DNA from: Gaiellasilicea sp963811885
GTDB lineage: Bacteria > Actinomycetota > Thermoleophilia > Gaiellales > Gaiellaceae
Length of the DNA stretch: 64,000 bases
Assembly: GCA_963811885.1 (NCBI GenBank)
Contig: CAWETB010000007.1
Coordinates: 1 to 64,000, forward strand
Direction: 5' to 3'
Position numbers and translations under genes: made by a program. The notes below the pieces were generated by a model that was not told the origin of the DNA, did no database searches, and saw only the letters and a list, made by a program, of their open reading frames with translations. Shown one piece after another: positions 48,175 through 58,072 of the stretch (position 1 is its first letter; each line of letters opens with the position of its first letter).

Positions 48175-49329
48175 GTGAGTGGAGATCTGCTGACCGATCG
48201 GGCCGTCGGCTGCCTGGCGGGAGCAGCCGTCGGGGACGCGCTCGGCGGCGCCACCGAGGGCTGGGAGTCGCACGAGATCGAGGCTCACTTCGGCGGCTGG
48301 GTGACCGGGATCGTCGAGTCGATCCGGCGGACGAAGAAGGTGGAGAAGGCGTTCTCCCCGTTCCACAAGGGCGACGGCCACGTCACCGACGACACGCTGA
48401 TGACGCGCGTGCTCGTCCACGCCTACGACCTCAAGCGGGACCACCTCGACGCCTACGACGTCGAGGCCCTGATCGTGCCCGCGATCGTCGACGAGAAGAC
48501 GTGGGTCCCGGAGCTCGACCGCGAGGACCTGCTCTACCACCGCCTCTTCCTCGCCGAGAAGTGGCTCGTGCTCAAGCTCCGCTACGGGCACGCCGACCCG
48601 CGCGACGCGGGTGTCGGCAACATCGTCAACTGCGGCGCGGCGATGTACATCGCGCCGGTCGGGATCGCGAACGCCGGCGATCCGCGGCGCGCGTACGACG
48701 AGGCGCTCGATCTCACCGCGGCGCACCAGTCCAGCTACGGCCGCGAGGCCGCGGGCGTTCTCGCCGCCGCCGTCGCCGCGGCGATGCAGGTCGATGCGAC
48801 CCCGGAGACGGTGGTCGAGACGTGCCTCGCGCTCGCCAAGGACGCCACGCGGACGGCGATCGAGGCGGTGGCGGACGCCGCTGCGAAGCTCGACGGCTGG
48901 CGCGACGGCGGTCTCGCCGAGCTGCGGCGGGCGTTCGCGCCGTTCGACTCGGTCGGCGAGCACTACGCCATCCCTGCGCTGAATGCTCGGATCCCGAGCC
49001 GGCTGCACGCGATCGAGGAGCTGCCGATCGCGCTCGGGCTGCTCGTCGCGACCGGCGGCGACTACGAGGAGACGGTCCTCGGCGGCGTCAACTACGGCCG
49101 CGACTCCGATTCGATCGCCTCGATGGGCGGCGCACTCGCCGGAGCGCTCGGGAATCCGCTTCGCCGCGACTGGGTCGACGACGTCTCCGCCGCGAGCAAG
49201 ATCGACGTCGAGGACGGGGGTCGGCGCATGGCCGTCGTCGCCGCGGAGATCTTCGCCAAGGACCTCCAGCGCCACCAGGAGCGGGCGCAGGCACTGGCCG
49301 CCCTCACCGCCGGAGAGGTACCTGCTTGA
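48175..49329 (+). CDS. ADP-ribosylglycohydrolase-family protein (ARH 1)
   Basis: 384 residues. ARH family motifs: N-terminal GAAVGDALGGATEGW, metal-binding DDTLMTRVL, and C-terminal GRDSDSIASMGGALAGALGN. These give the two-magnesium site of ADP-ribosyl-hydrolase-fold enzymes. The C-terminal 60 residues are extra. Enzymes in this family cleave N- or O-glycosidic bonds to ribose, or bind without catalysis. GTG 48175. Cytoplasmic (no signal). TTGA overlap with ARH 2. Confidence 0.85.
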   Translation: MSGDLLTDRAVGCLAGAAVGDALGGATEGWESHEIEAHFGGWVTGIVESIRRTKKVEKAFSPFHKGDGHVTDDTLMTRVLVHAYDLKRDHLDAYDVEALIVPAIVDEKTWVPELDREDLLYHRLFLAEKWLVLKLRYGHADPRDAGVGNIVNCGAAMYIAPVGIANAGDPRRAYDEALDLTAAHQSSYGREAAGVLAAAVAAAMQVDATPETVVETCLALAKDATRTAIEAVADAAAKLDGWRDGGLAELRRAFAPFDSVGEHYAIPALNARIPSRLHAIEELPIALGLLVATGGDYEETVLGGVNYGRDSDSIASMGGALAGALGNPLRRDWVDDVSAASKIDVEDGGRRMAVVAAEIFAKDLQRHQERAQALAALTAGEVPA

Positions 49330-50669
49330 GAGTGACCTGGGTGCAGCCGGAGGATCTCGTCGGGCACGAGCTCCGGCAGGCTCGGGAGGAGGGCAAGGAC
49401 GTCGACGGCGTCGAGGAGCGCTGGTTCGGTGCCGGCGGTGCGCCCGCTCCCGGACGCGGCGCCTCCCAGGATCCGGTTGCGCCGGAGCTGCGATCGCTCG
49501 CGCTCGAGCTGCTCGACGAGCTCGACGCGCTGCCTCGCCCGCTGGCGGCGGCCGAACCGGAGGGGTTCGAGGAGATCCTCGCCGCGGCCGACCCCGCGAG
49601 CAGGCAGGAAGCGAGCGACCTGCCCGGCCGGATCGCCGGCGCGTGGCTCGGCCGCGCGGCCGGCTGTGTGCTCGGCAAGCCGGTCGAGAACATCCCGCGG
49701 GCCGGGATCCGCGCGATCGCGGAGGCGACGGGCAACTGGCCGGTCCGCGGCTGGTTCACGGCCGAGGGCCTGCCGGAGGAGGTCTCCGAGCGCTGGCCGT
49801 GGAACCGTGCCAGCCGCCCGACGAGCCTGGCCGAGAACATCGCCGGGATCCCGGAGGACGACGACCTCAACTTCACGATGCTCGGCGTCGCGCTGCTCGA
49901 GCGCTGCGGCACCGGCTTCGACGCGCTCGACGTCGCCAAGATCTGGCTCGACTACATGCCGCCGGGGCGGATCTTCACGGCCGAGCGGGTCGCCGTGCGC
50001 AACCTGCTCGAGGCCTACCTGCCGCCCGAGACGGCGACGCGGCGCAATCCCTTCCGCGAGTGGATCGGCGCCCGGCTGCGCGTCGACGCGTACGGCTGGG
50101 CCGCGCCCGGCGACCCGGTCGCCGCGGCGCGGATGGCGTGGGAGGACGCGCGCGTCAGCCACACGGCGAACGGCGTCTACGCGGCGATGTTCATGGCCGC
50201 GGCGCACGCGGCGTCGGTTGCGGGGTCGTCGCCGGCGGCCTGTGCGGACGCCGGTCTCTCGGTCGTTCCGGCCGAGAGCAGGCTTGCCGAGGCCCTGCGG
50301 ACTGCCCGTGGGCTGGCCGGTCTGGCCTGGGAGGAGGCGGTCGACGAGCTCTACGCCCGCTACGACGGCTACCACTGGGTGCACGCGATCAACAACACTG
50401 CCCTTGTGGCTGCCGCGCTCTACGCCTTCGACGACGACTTCTCCGGCGCGATCTCGGCGGTCGTCCAGGGCGGCTGGGACACGGACACGAACGGCGCCGC
50501 GGTCGGCTCGATCGTCGGCGCCGCGGTCGGGGTCGACGGGATCGAGGAGCGCTGGTCGGCGCCGCTCGGCGGCCGCTTCACGAGCTCGCTGCCGGGCTTC
50601 GACGGGATCACGCTCGACGAGCTCGTCGGGCGGACGCTCGCCGTGGCCGGCGCGCCCGCAACGGCGTGA
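49326..50669 (+). CDS. ADP-ribosylglycohydrolase-family protein (ARH 2), extended N-terminus
   Basis: 447 residues. About 95 N-terminal residues are not in the ARH fold (TWVQPEDLVGHELRQAREEG). The core has GAWLGRAAGCVLGKPVENIP, EDDDLNFTMLG and the canonical VQGGWDTDTNGAAVGSIVGA, so this copy keeps the full metal site. Only about 20-25% of residues seem shared with ARH 1 by eye, so the two probably differ in substrate. TTG start at 49326 has GGAGAGG 7 nt upstream and overlaps the previous stop by 4 nt. GTGA overlap with the next gene. Confidence 0.83.
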   Translation: MRVTWVQPEDLVGHELRQAREEGKDVDGVEERWFGAGGAPAPGRGASQDPVAPELRSLALELLDELDALPRPLAAAEPEGFEEILAAADPASRQEASDLPGRIAGAWLGRAAGCVLGKPVENIPRAGIRAIAEATGNWPVRGWFTAEGLPEEVSERWPWNRASRPTSLAENIAGIPEDDDLNFTMLGVALLERCGTGFDALDVAKIWLDYMPPGRIFTAERVAVRNLLEAYLPPETATRRNPFREWIGARLRVDAYGWAAPGDPVAAARMAWEDARVSHTANGVYAAMFMAAAHAASVAGSSPAACADAGLSVVPAESRLAEALRTARGLAGLAWEEAVDELYARYDGYHWVHAINNTALVAAALYAFDDDFSGAISAVVQGGWDTDTNGAAVGSIVGAAVGVDGIEERWSAPLGGRFTSSLPGFDGITLDELVGRTLAVAGAPATA

Positions 50670-52457
50670 GCATCCCGCTCGAGAAGCCGCGCGATCCGCT
50701 CGTGCCGCGGCCGCTCGACCTCTACACGCCCGTGCCGCTCGACCCGGACGCCGATCTCGCGCCGCTCGACACCGCGAAGATCTTCGCCGCTCCCGATGAT
50801 CCGGCCGACTGGCCGGCCTGGCGCGCCGCTCTCACCCGCTGGCGCGAGGAGGCGGCAGCCCGGATCGGCTACGACGACGCCGCCTACGCCGCGCCGGAGT
50901 ACGGCTGGACGCAGAGCTGCCACGTCGTCGCGCTCGCCTGGCTCTGGGACGAGCTGCTCTTCGACCACGCCGCCGGCCGCTTCACGCCGGAGCGCTTCTG
51001 CGCCGAGTCCGAGCGCGAGTTCGGCGGCTTCGACGGGATCGTGCTCTGGCACGCGTATCCCGTGATCGGGATCGACGACCGCAACCAGTTCGACTACTAC
51101 CGCGACGTCCCCGGGATCCGCGAGCTCGTTGCCGACCTCCAGGCGCGCGGCCTGCGCGTCTTCGTCAACTACAACCCGTGGGACGTCGGCACGCGGCGCG
51201 AGCCGGTCGCGGACGACCTCGCGATCGCGGAGCTCGTGCGCGAGCTCGGCGTCGACGGCGTCTTCCTCGACACGATGAAGGAGGCGCAGCCCGGCCTGCG
51301 GGCGGCGCTCGACGGCGTCAAGGCCGGCATCGCGCTCGAGGGCGAGTCGACGCTGCCGCTCGCGCGCACGGTCGACCACCACCTCTCCTGGGCGCAGTGG
51401 TTCGCGGACAGCGACGTGCCGGGAGTGCTCCGCGCGCGCTGGTTCGAGCAGCGGCACATGCTCCATCACACCCGCCGCTGGAACCGCGACCACACCGAGG
51501 AGCTGCACAGCGCCTGGCTGAACGGCGTCGGCATCCTCGTCTGGGAGAACGTCTTCGGCGCCTGGGTCGGCTGGAACGAGCGGGACAAGGGGCTGCTGCG
51601 GGCGATGCGGCCGGTGCAGCGGCAGTACGCCGAGCTGCTGGCGACGGGCGAGTGGACGCCGCTCGCCGCGGCGAGCCCGGACACGCGTGTCGTCGCCTCG
51701 CGCTGGAGCGACGGCGAGACGACGCTCTGGACGGTGGCGAACCGCGGCGGCGACTACACCGGGCCGGTCGGCGAGCTCGACGTCGAGATCCCGGCGCAGG
51801 GGATCGCTGCGTTCCTCGGGGCCGACGAGCTGATGGTCGCCGGCGGCGGCGACCCGGCCTTCCCGGCGCGTGAAGCGGTACGCGTGCCCGCGCCGGTCGT
51901 TCGCGTCGAGTCCGCGCCCGACGGCTTCGTCGCCATCGAGCCGGGGCCCGCTGACGGCCGTCTTCCGGCGGCGCGAGACCGGGACGTACGGCGAGGCGCC
52001 GTACGTCGAGGAGTGGAAGCCGCTGCCGCCGCGCCTGCACGACTTCGTCGAGGTCGAGCGGCCGGCTCCGCGCGGGCGGTTCGCGATCGGGGTCCGTGAG
52101 GTCGCGGACGAGTCCGGCGCGCCGCTGACCGGGCTCGACCTCGCCGAGGCGCGCGCCCACGCCGCCGCCGCCGGTGCGCGGCTGCCCACCGAGGACGAGT
52201 GGCAGCTGGCCGCCGAGGCCGGGCTGCTGGAGCGGCTCGAGCCGCTCGTCTGGAACTGGACGGAGAGCGAGCACTCGGACGGGCGGACGCGCTTCGCGAT
52301 CCTCAAGGGCGGCTCCGACTGGCTGCCCGAGGGCTCGGACTGGTACGTCGACGGCGGCCCGCAGGACGCCAACTACTCGCTGAAGCTGCTGCTGCTCGGC
52401 GCCGGCATGGCGCGGTCGCCTCGGATCGGCTTCCGGCTGGCGGTCGACCTGCCGTGA
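50666..52457 (+). CDS. TIM-barrel glycoside-hydrolase-like protein fused to an FGE/SUMF1-like domain, one frameshift
   Basis: About 596 residues. Residues 60-330 look like a glycoside-hydrolase barrel: FGGFDGIVLWHAYPVIGIDD, LRVFVNYNPWDVG, ELGVDGVFLDTMKEA (possible nucleophile Asp) and GIALEGESTLPL (possible acid Glu). A beta-domain follows (350-440). The last 130 residues are formylglycine-generating-enzyme-like (GARLPTEDEWQLAAEAG, VWNWTESEHSDGRTRF, RIGFRLAVDLP). An extra G between CCC and CTG near 51950 breaks the frame between these two parts. GTG start. No signal peptide, so cytoplasmic unless the start is wrong. The family of the barrel is not recognised by me. Confidence 0.72.
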
Positions 52458-53652
52458 GCGAGCTGCCGCAGATGCCGCTCGAGGGGATCAAGGTCGTCGA
52501 GGCGGCGACGCTCTTCGCCGCCCCGCTCGCGGCGATGATGCTCGGCGACTACGGCGCCGACGTGGTCAAGATCGAGCACCCGCACCGTGTCGATCCCGCG
52601 CGCGGGCACGGGCCGAGCAAGGACGGGATCGGGCTCTGGTTCAAGGCACTTGCGCGGAACAAGCGGCTGGTCACGCTCGACCTCTCGAAGCCGGCCGGGG
52701 CGGACATCTTCCTGCGCCTCGCCGAGCGCTCCGACGTCGTGCTCGAGAACTTCCGTCCCGGGCACGCTGGAGCGCTGGGGCGTCGGCTGGGACGAGCTCT
52801 CGGCGGTGAACCCCCGGCTCGTGCTCGCGCGGGTCAGCGGCTTCGGCCAGACCGGCCCGTACGCCCAGCGCGCCGGCTTCGGCACGCTCGCCGAGGCGAT
52901 GAGCGGCTTCGCCGTGCTCAACGGCGACCCGAGGGGCGCCGCTGCTCCCGCCGCTCGCGCTCGCGGACGGCGTCACGGCACTCGCGACCGCGTTCGCGAT
53001 CATGACCGCGCTGCGGGCGCGCGAGCAGACCGGTCGCGGCCAGATCGTCGACACCTCGCTGGTCGAGCCGCTGCTGACGCTGCTCGGGCCGCAGCTGACC
53101 GCCTTCGACCTGCTCGGCGAGCTGCAGCCGCGCACGGGCAACCGCTCCAGCCACAACGCGCCACGCAACCTCTACCGGACGGCCGACGGCTCCTGGGTCG
53201 CCGTCTCGTCGAGCGCGACCTCGATCGCAGCGCGTGTGATGGAGCTCGTCGGCCGTTCCGATCTCGCTGCCGAGCCCTGGTTCGCGACGGGCTCCGGACG
53301 CGCCGAGCACGTGGACGAGATCGACGACGCCGTCGCGGTCTGGATCGGCGAGCGCACCCGCGACGACGTGCTGGTCGCGTTCGAAGTGGCCGGATGCGCG
53401 ATCGCGCCGGTGTACGACGCCCGCGACGTGCTCGCCGATCCGCAGCTCGAAGCGCTCGGCTCGATCAGCACCGTCGACGACCCGCAGCTCGGGCCACTGC
53501 GGATGCCGAATGTGATCAGCCGGCTCTCCGAGACGCCCGGGCGGATCCGCCACTCGGGCGGGCGGCACGGCGCCGACACAGCGGCCGTCTTTGCGGAGCT
53601 CGGCATCAAGGCGGACGAGCTCGCCATGCTCCGCGCCGACCGCGTCGTATGA
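52454..53652 (+). CDS. Class III CoA-transferase (CaiB/BaiF family), two frameshifts
   Basis: About 399 residues. N-terminal GIKVVEAATLFAAPLAAMML and YGADVVKIEHP, catalytic-region Asp in NRLVTLDLSK-like text (actual NKRLVTLDLSKPAG), SGFGQTGPYAQRAGF and GRGQIVDTSLVEPLL are family hallmarks. Breaks near 52763 (extra C) and 52932 (extra A). Transfers CoA between organic acids without an ATP step. GTGA overlap upstream, ATGA overlap downstream with the CitE-like gene, suggesting paired use: CoA ester formed here, cleaved by the lyase. Confidence 0.87.
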
Positions 53653-54459
53653 CCGTCCCGCCTCTGACCTGGCTCTACGTGCCGGCCGACCGGCCCGACC
53701 GCGTCGAGAAGGCGATCGCCTCCCGCGCCCACGCTGTCATCGTCGATCTCGAGGACGCGGTCGCTTCAGGCGCGAAGGCGGCGGCGCGGGCCGGTCTCGC
53801 GGCGCTCCTCGGCGAGCCGCGGGACAAGCCGGTCTACGTCCGTGTCAACGCCGGCTCGGCCGAAGACCTGGAGGCGGTCGCCGCGCTCGCGCTGAGCGGG
53901 ATCCTCGTGCCGAAGGTCGCCCGTCCCGAGGACGTGCCCGTCACAGACGCATCCGGTGCACTGCCTGATCGAGTCGGCGGCCGGGCTCGAGGCCGCGTAT
54001 GCGATCGCGATCGACGCGCGGCGTCGCGGGGGTCTCGCTCGGCGAGTCCGACCTGCGCTCCGAGACCGGCGCGCTCGAGGCCGGGCTCGACTGGGCCCGC
54101 GGCAGGATCGTCAACGCCGCCGTCGCCGCCGGCCTCCCGCGCCCGCCGCAGTCCGTCTACCCGCACATCCGCGACGCGGAAGGCCTCGCCCGTTCGTGCG
54201 CCCGCGGTCGCGAGCTCGGCCATCTCGGGCGCACGGCGATCCATCCCGACCAGCTGCCGGTGATCGAGCAGGCGTACCTGCCGACCGACGCCGAGGTCGA
54301 GCGCGCCCACGCGACGGTCGAGCGGCTGGAGGCGGCAGGGGTAGGGACGCTCGGCGACGGCGAGTTCGTCGACGCGGCGATGCTGGGCGCGGCGCGCCAG
54401 ATCGTGGCGCTGGCCGAGTCGTACGGAACGGCCCACGACCACCACAGAGGGGGGAATGA
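53649..54459 (+). CDS. HpcH/HpaI aldolase/citrate lyase-family (CitE-like) protein, frameshifted
   Basis: About 268 residues. Motifs: LTWLYVPADRPDRVEKA, DLEDAV (metal-binding Asp/Glu), VRVNA, VPKV, CLIESAAGLEAAYAI (Glu), LGESDL and HPDQLPVIEQAY: the CitE/malyl-CoA lyase fold. Extra bases near 53955 and 54019 are bridged. The end is uncertain: the frame runs past the expected TGA at 54457-54459 and joins the esterase signal peptide. A length error in the G6 run at 54449-54454 would restore the stop. Probable C-C lyase of a hydroxyacyl-CoA (malyl-, citramalyl-like). Confidence 0.8.
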
Positions 54460-56614
54460 TGAGAAGAACCGACTCACACTTGCGCTGGCCGCAGGCGCAA
54501 CACTGCTGCTCGTCCTGCTGGCACCGTCGGCAGTCGGAGCAGGCGCGGCAGCAGTCGAAGGAACGCTGACGGAGGCGAGCTTCCAATCGGCGACGCTGAA
54601 CGAGGCGATCTCGTACAACGTCTACCTGCCGGCGGGATACGAGGGCTCGACCGACAGCTATCCGGTTCTCTACCTGTTGCACGGACGCGGCGACTCGAAG
54701 AGCGCCTGGACGCAGATGAAAGGGGCGCTCGACGCGCTGATCGCCTCCGGCGAGATCCAGCCGACGATCGCGATCATGCCGGACGCCCCGTGGAGCAGCC
54801 GCGCGAGCTACTACGTCGACTCGGGCTACACCGGGGCCGATCCGGGCCGCAAGGTCGAGACGGCCTTCACGAAGGACCTGATCGCGCACGTCGACGCCAC
54901 CTACCGGACCGTGGCGAGCCGGACGGGCCGCGGCATCGCGGGCTACTCGATGGGGGGCTACGGCGCGCTCCGCTACTCGCTCGCGCACCCCGATCTCTTC
55001 GGCGCGTCGATCGTGCTCAGCCCGGCTGTCTATGTCCCAAGCCCGCCGAGCGACTCCAGCACCCGCGAGTTCGGCGCCTTCGGGCTCGGCAAGAGCCTCT
55101 TCGTCGACTCGATCTACAAGAAGCTCAACTACCCGGCCCTGTTCCCGTCGTTCGCGGCCACGGGCCTGTCGCTGCCGATGTTCATCGCGGTCGGCGACGA
55201 CGAGTTCAAGAATCCGGACCCGAAGGACGCGATCCACGATCTCGACTTCGAGGCCCACGTGCTCTTCAACCAGGCGGTCCGCGTGCCCAACCTGACCGCC
55301 GAGCTGCGCGTCGTCGACGGCGGTCACGACTGGGACGTCTGGGGGCCGACGTTCGTCGAGGGCGCCAAGTACATCTTCCAGTTCCTCAACCAGACGCCCG
55401 TGACACCGATGAAGGCCACGCTGATCGGCACCGCGCAGGAGGAGCGTGCGGGCGGCGTCGCGACCGACGCTGCGGGCAACGTCTACCAGGCGCTCGCGGC
55501 CGGGGGCTCCGTCGGCGGCCAGCCGTACGCAGGCGACAAGGATCTCGTCCTTGTCAAGGACTCGCCCGCGGGCACCCGGCTCTGGACCCGTGAGCTGGGG
55601 ACGACCCGGCTCGAGCGCGCCTACGGCGTCGCAATCGACCCAGCCGGCAACGCCGTCGTCACCGGCTACACGAACGGCGACCTCGACGGCGCTCACGCCG
55701 GGAACACCACCGACGACGTCTTCGTCGCCAAGTTCGACCCGAACGGCAATCTCACGTGGCTGCGCCAGTTCGGCGTCGCCGCCGTGGCCGACCGCGGCTA
55801 CGCGCTCGCGACCGATGCGGCCGGAAATGTCTACGTGACCGGCTACACGCGCGGCAACCTCGGTGCGACGAACGTCGGGGACAAGGACGTCTACATCGCC
55901 AAGCTCGACCCGAGCGGCGCTCAGCTGTGGCTGCAGCAGTTCGGGAGCGCCGGCGAGGACAAGGCGTGGGGGGTGGCCGCCACGAGCGACGGGATCCGTG
56001 TCGGTGGCATGACCTCCGGTGCGCTCGGCACTTCCGCCGGTGCGCTGGACGGCTGGGTCGCCCGCTACGACGCCGCCGGCAACCGCGCCTGGCTGCAGCA
56101 GTTCGGCACGGCCGCGAACGAGGAGGTGTGGGGCCTCACCGCCGACGCTGCAGGCAACACGTACGTCGCCGCCTATTCGGCGGGCGACTTCGACGGCCCG
56201 CTCGCAGGCGACAAGGACCTGGTCGCGGCGCGGTTCGATGCGGCCGGAACGCTGACCTGGAAGGACCAGCTCGGCACGGCCCTGAACGACAAGAGCGCCG
56301 CGGTCGCGCTGGACGGGGCCGGCAACCTCTACGTGGCCGGCTTCAGCGACGGCGACCTCGAGGGGAGCGTCGGCAAGTTCGACGGCGTCCTCGTCAAGTA
56401 CGCACCCGATACGTCGCGCGAATGGGTGCGGCAGTTCGGGACGACCGAGGACGACGGCGCCGATGCGTTCGCCGAGGCGAACCTCTACCTGGCGACCCGC
56501 GGCAGCTCGATCTACGTCTCCGGGCTGACCCTGGGCGACGTCGACGGGCAGGCCCAGCTGGGGCTCGGCGACGTGTTCCTCGCTCGGTTCGACGCCTCGG
56601 GCGCGAACGGCTAG
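54456..56614 (+). CDS. Secreted esterase fused to a seven-repeat beta-propeller
   Basis: About 718 residues. Signal peptide NRLTLALAAGATLLLVLLA. Esterase-D/antigen-85-like domain (residues 45-320): YLLHGRGDSKSAWTQM, nucleophile Ser in GYSMGGYGALRYS, and His in DGGHDWDVW. Residues 330-718 are seven repeats of about 50-60 residues sharing W-x-x-Q-F-G and D-A-A-G-N-x-Y-V (for example TWLRQFG, LWLQQFG, AWLQQFG), ending with FVAKFDPNG-type units, so one repeat per propeller blade. The ATG tandem at 54456/54459 has AGGGGGG just upstream, but the signal peptide needs a one-base correction near 54463. Last gene of the cluster; acts outside the cell, probably de-acylating a polysaccharide. Confidence 0.82.
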
Positions 56615-56627
56615 CTGAGGTCGGAAC

Positions 56628-56658
56628 GGGCGGCGGCCACCCAGGCCGCCGCCCCTTT
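56628..56658. terminator. Bidirectional terminator between the esterase and NagZ genes
   Basis: Perfect 11-bp stem GGGCGGCGGCC/GGCCGCCGCCC with a 5-nt loop, then CTTT on the plus strand. It separates convergent operons. Confidence 0.75.
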
Positions 56659-56661
56659 CGG

Positions 56662-58072
56662 CTAGCGGGTCGCGGCTGCCATCGCCTCGAGGTTCGCCCG
56701 CCCGGCGCCGAGGGTGGCGATGAACGCGCCTGCCTCGGGCCTGCTGCCCGGGATCCCGGTCTCGACGACGACGAGGTCGGGACGAAGCGCGGTGGCCGCG
56801 GCCACCGTCTCCGCCTGCCACGCGTGCCTCGCCGCGTCGCGCGTGACCACGACGAGACGGCGACCGTCGTGCTCGGCCAGCACCGCGGCCAGATCGCCGG
56901 TCGCCCCTCGAAGCTGGACCGAGACGGCGTCCGGGAGGACGTCGGCCGGGCCGTGCTCGGCTTCCCCGGCAGCGATGTTCGCTTCGGGGATGAGCTCGAG
57001 GACCAGGATCGGGCCGGCGATCGTGACGTCGCCCGACGACCTGGAGCGCGCGGCGCGCTGCCTCGGCGCCGACCTCGCGGCCGGCTGCGCCGGCGCTCGT
57101 CGGCGACGCCCACCGGCCGAGTGCGGCGACGCGGTCGGCTGCCTCCGCCAGGCGCTCCTCGGTGAGCCGACCAGTGCGGACGGCGCCGACGATCGCGGCA
57201 TGCACCCGCTCGACTGCGTCCTCGTGCAGGTCGTGGCCGAGCCCGAGCGAATCCGCGCCGGCGATCAGCGCGCGGACGGCCGCTTCCTCGACGCCGTAGG
57301 TCGAGCTGACGGCGGCCATCTCGAGCGCGTCGGTGACGATCAGACCGTCGAAGCCGAGCTCGCCGCGCAGCAGCCCCGACAGGATCGGCTCGCTGAGGCT
57401 CGCCGGCGCGTCGTCGAGGGCGGGCACGAGCAGATGGCCTGGCATCACGGCCTGAGTCCCCGCGGCGATCGCAGCGCGGAACGGCAGCAGCGCGGTGTCG
57501 AGGTCGCCCTCGATCACCGGGAGCTCGCGGTGCGAGTCGGAAGCCGTGTCCCCGTGGCCGGGGAAGTGCTTCGCGCAGGCCGCCACGCCCTGGCGCTGCG
57601 TGCCGGTGACGAACGCAGCGACGTGACGCGCGACGAGCTCTGGGTCGGCGCCGAAGCTGCGCACGCCGATGACGGGGTTCAAGGGATTGGTGTTGGCGTC
57701 CGCGACCGGGGCGAGATTCAGATTGACGCCCGCCGCGGCCAGCTCGCCTGCGATCGCGCCTGCGACCGCCTCGGTCAGCGCCACGTCGTCCACGGCGCCG
57801 AGCGCAAGGTTGCCGGGGTACGAGCTGCCGTGCTCGGCCTCGAGCCGCGTCACGTCGCCGCCCTCCTCGTCGATCGAGATCAGGAGCTCGGGCCGCTCGG
57901 CGCGAAGGGCGCCCGTCAGCTCGGCGAGCTGTCCCGGATCGCCGACGTTGTAGGCGAAGAGGGTGATCCCGCCCAGCCCCCGCTCGAGCCAGCGCGCGAC
58001 CCAGTCCGGGACGGCGTGACCGGGGAAGCTCGGCTGCAGACAGGCCGCAGCGAGGCGGTCGAGCTCGCTCAC
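56662..58072 (-). CDS. nagZ: NagZ-type beta-N-acetylhexosaminidase (GH3), one frameshift
   Basis: About 469 residues. GH3 fold of NagZ: SIDEEGGDVTRLE, KHFPGHGDTASDSH (catalytic His/Asp pair), VMPGHLLVPALDD and the nucleophile Asp in IVTDALEMAAVS. The C-terminal 130 residues (VLELIPEANIAAGEAEH, VVVETGIPG) resemble the second GH3 domain. An extra base near 57040 breaks the frame. No signal peptide, so cytosolic, as for peptidoglycan-recycling NagZ acting on GlcNAc-MurNAc. GTG start overlaps the upstream permease by 4 nt. Confidence 0.88.

Noticed and set aside
53834..58072. A 1412-residue minus-strand fusion protein starting with NagZ.
   Set aside because: NagZ homology stops in this frame near 57040 and continues in another; the remainder is antisense to the esterase-propeller gene.
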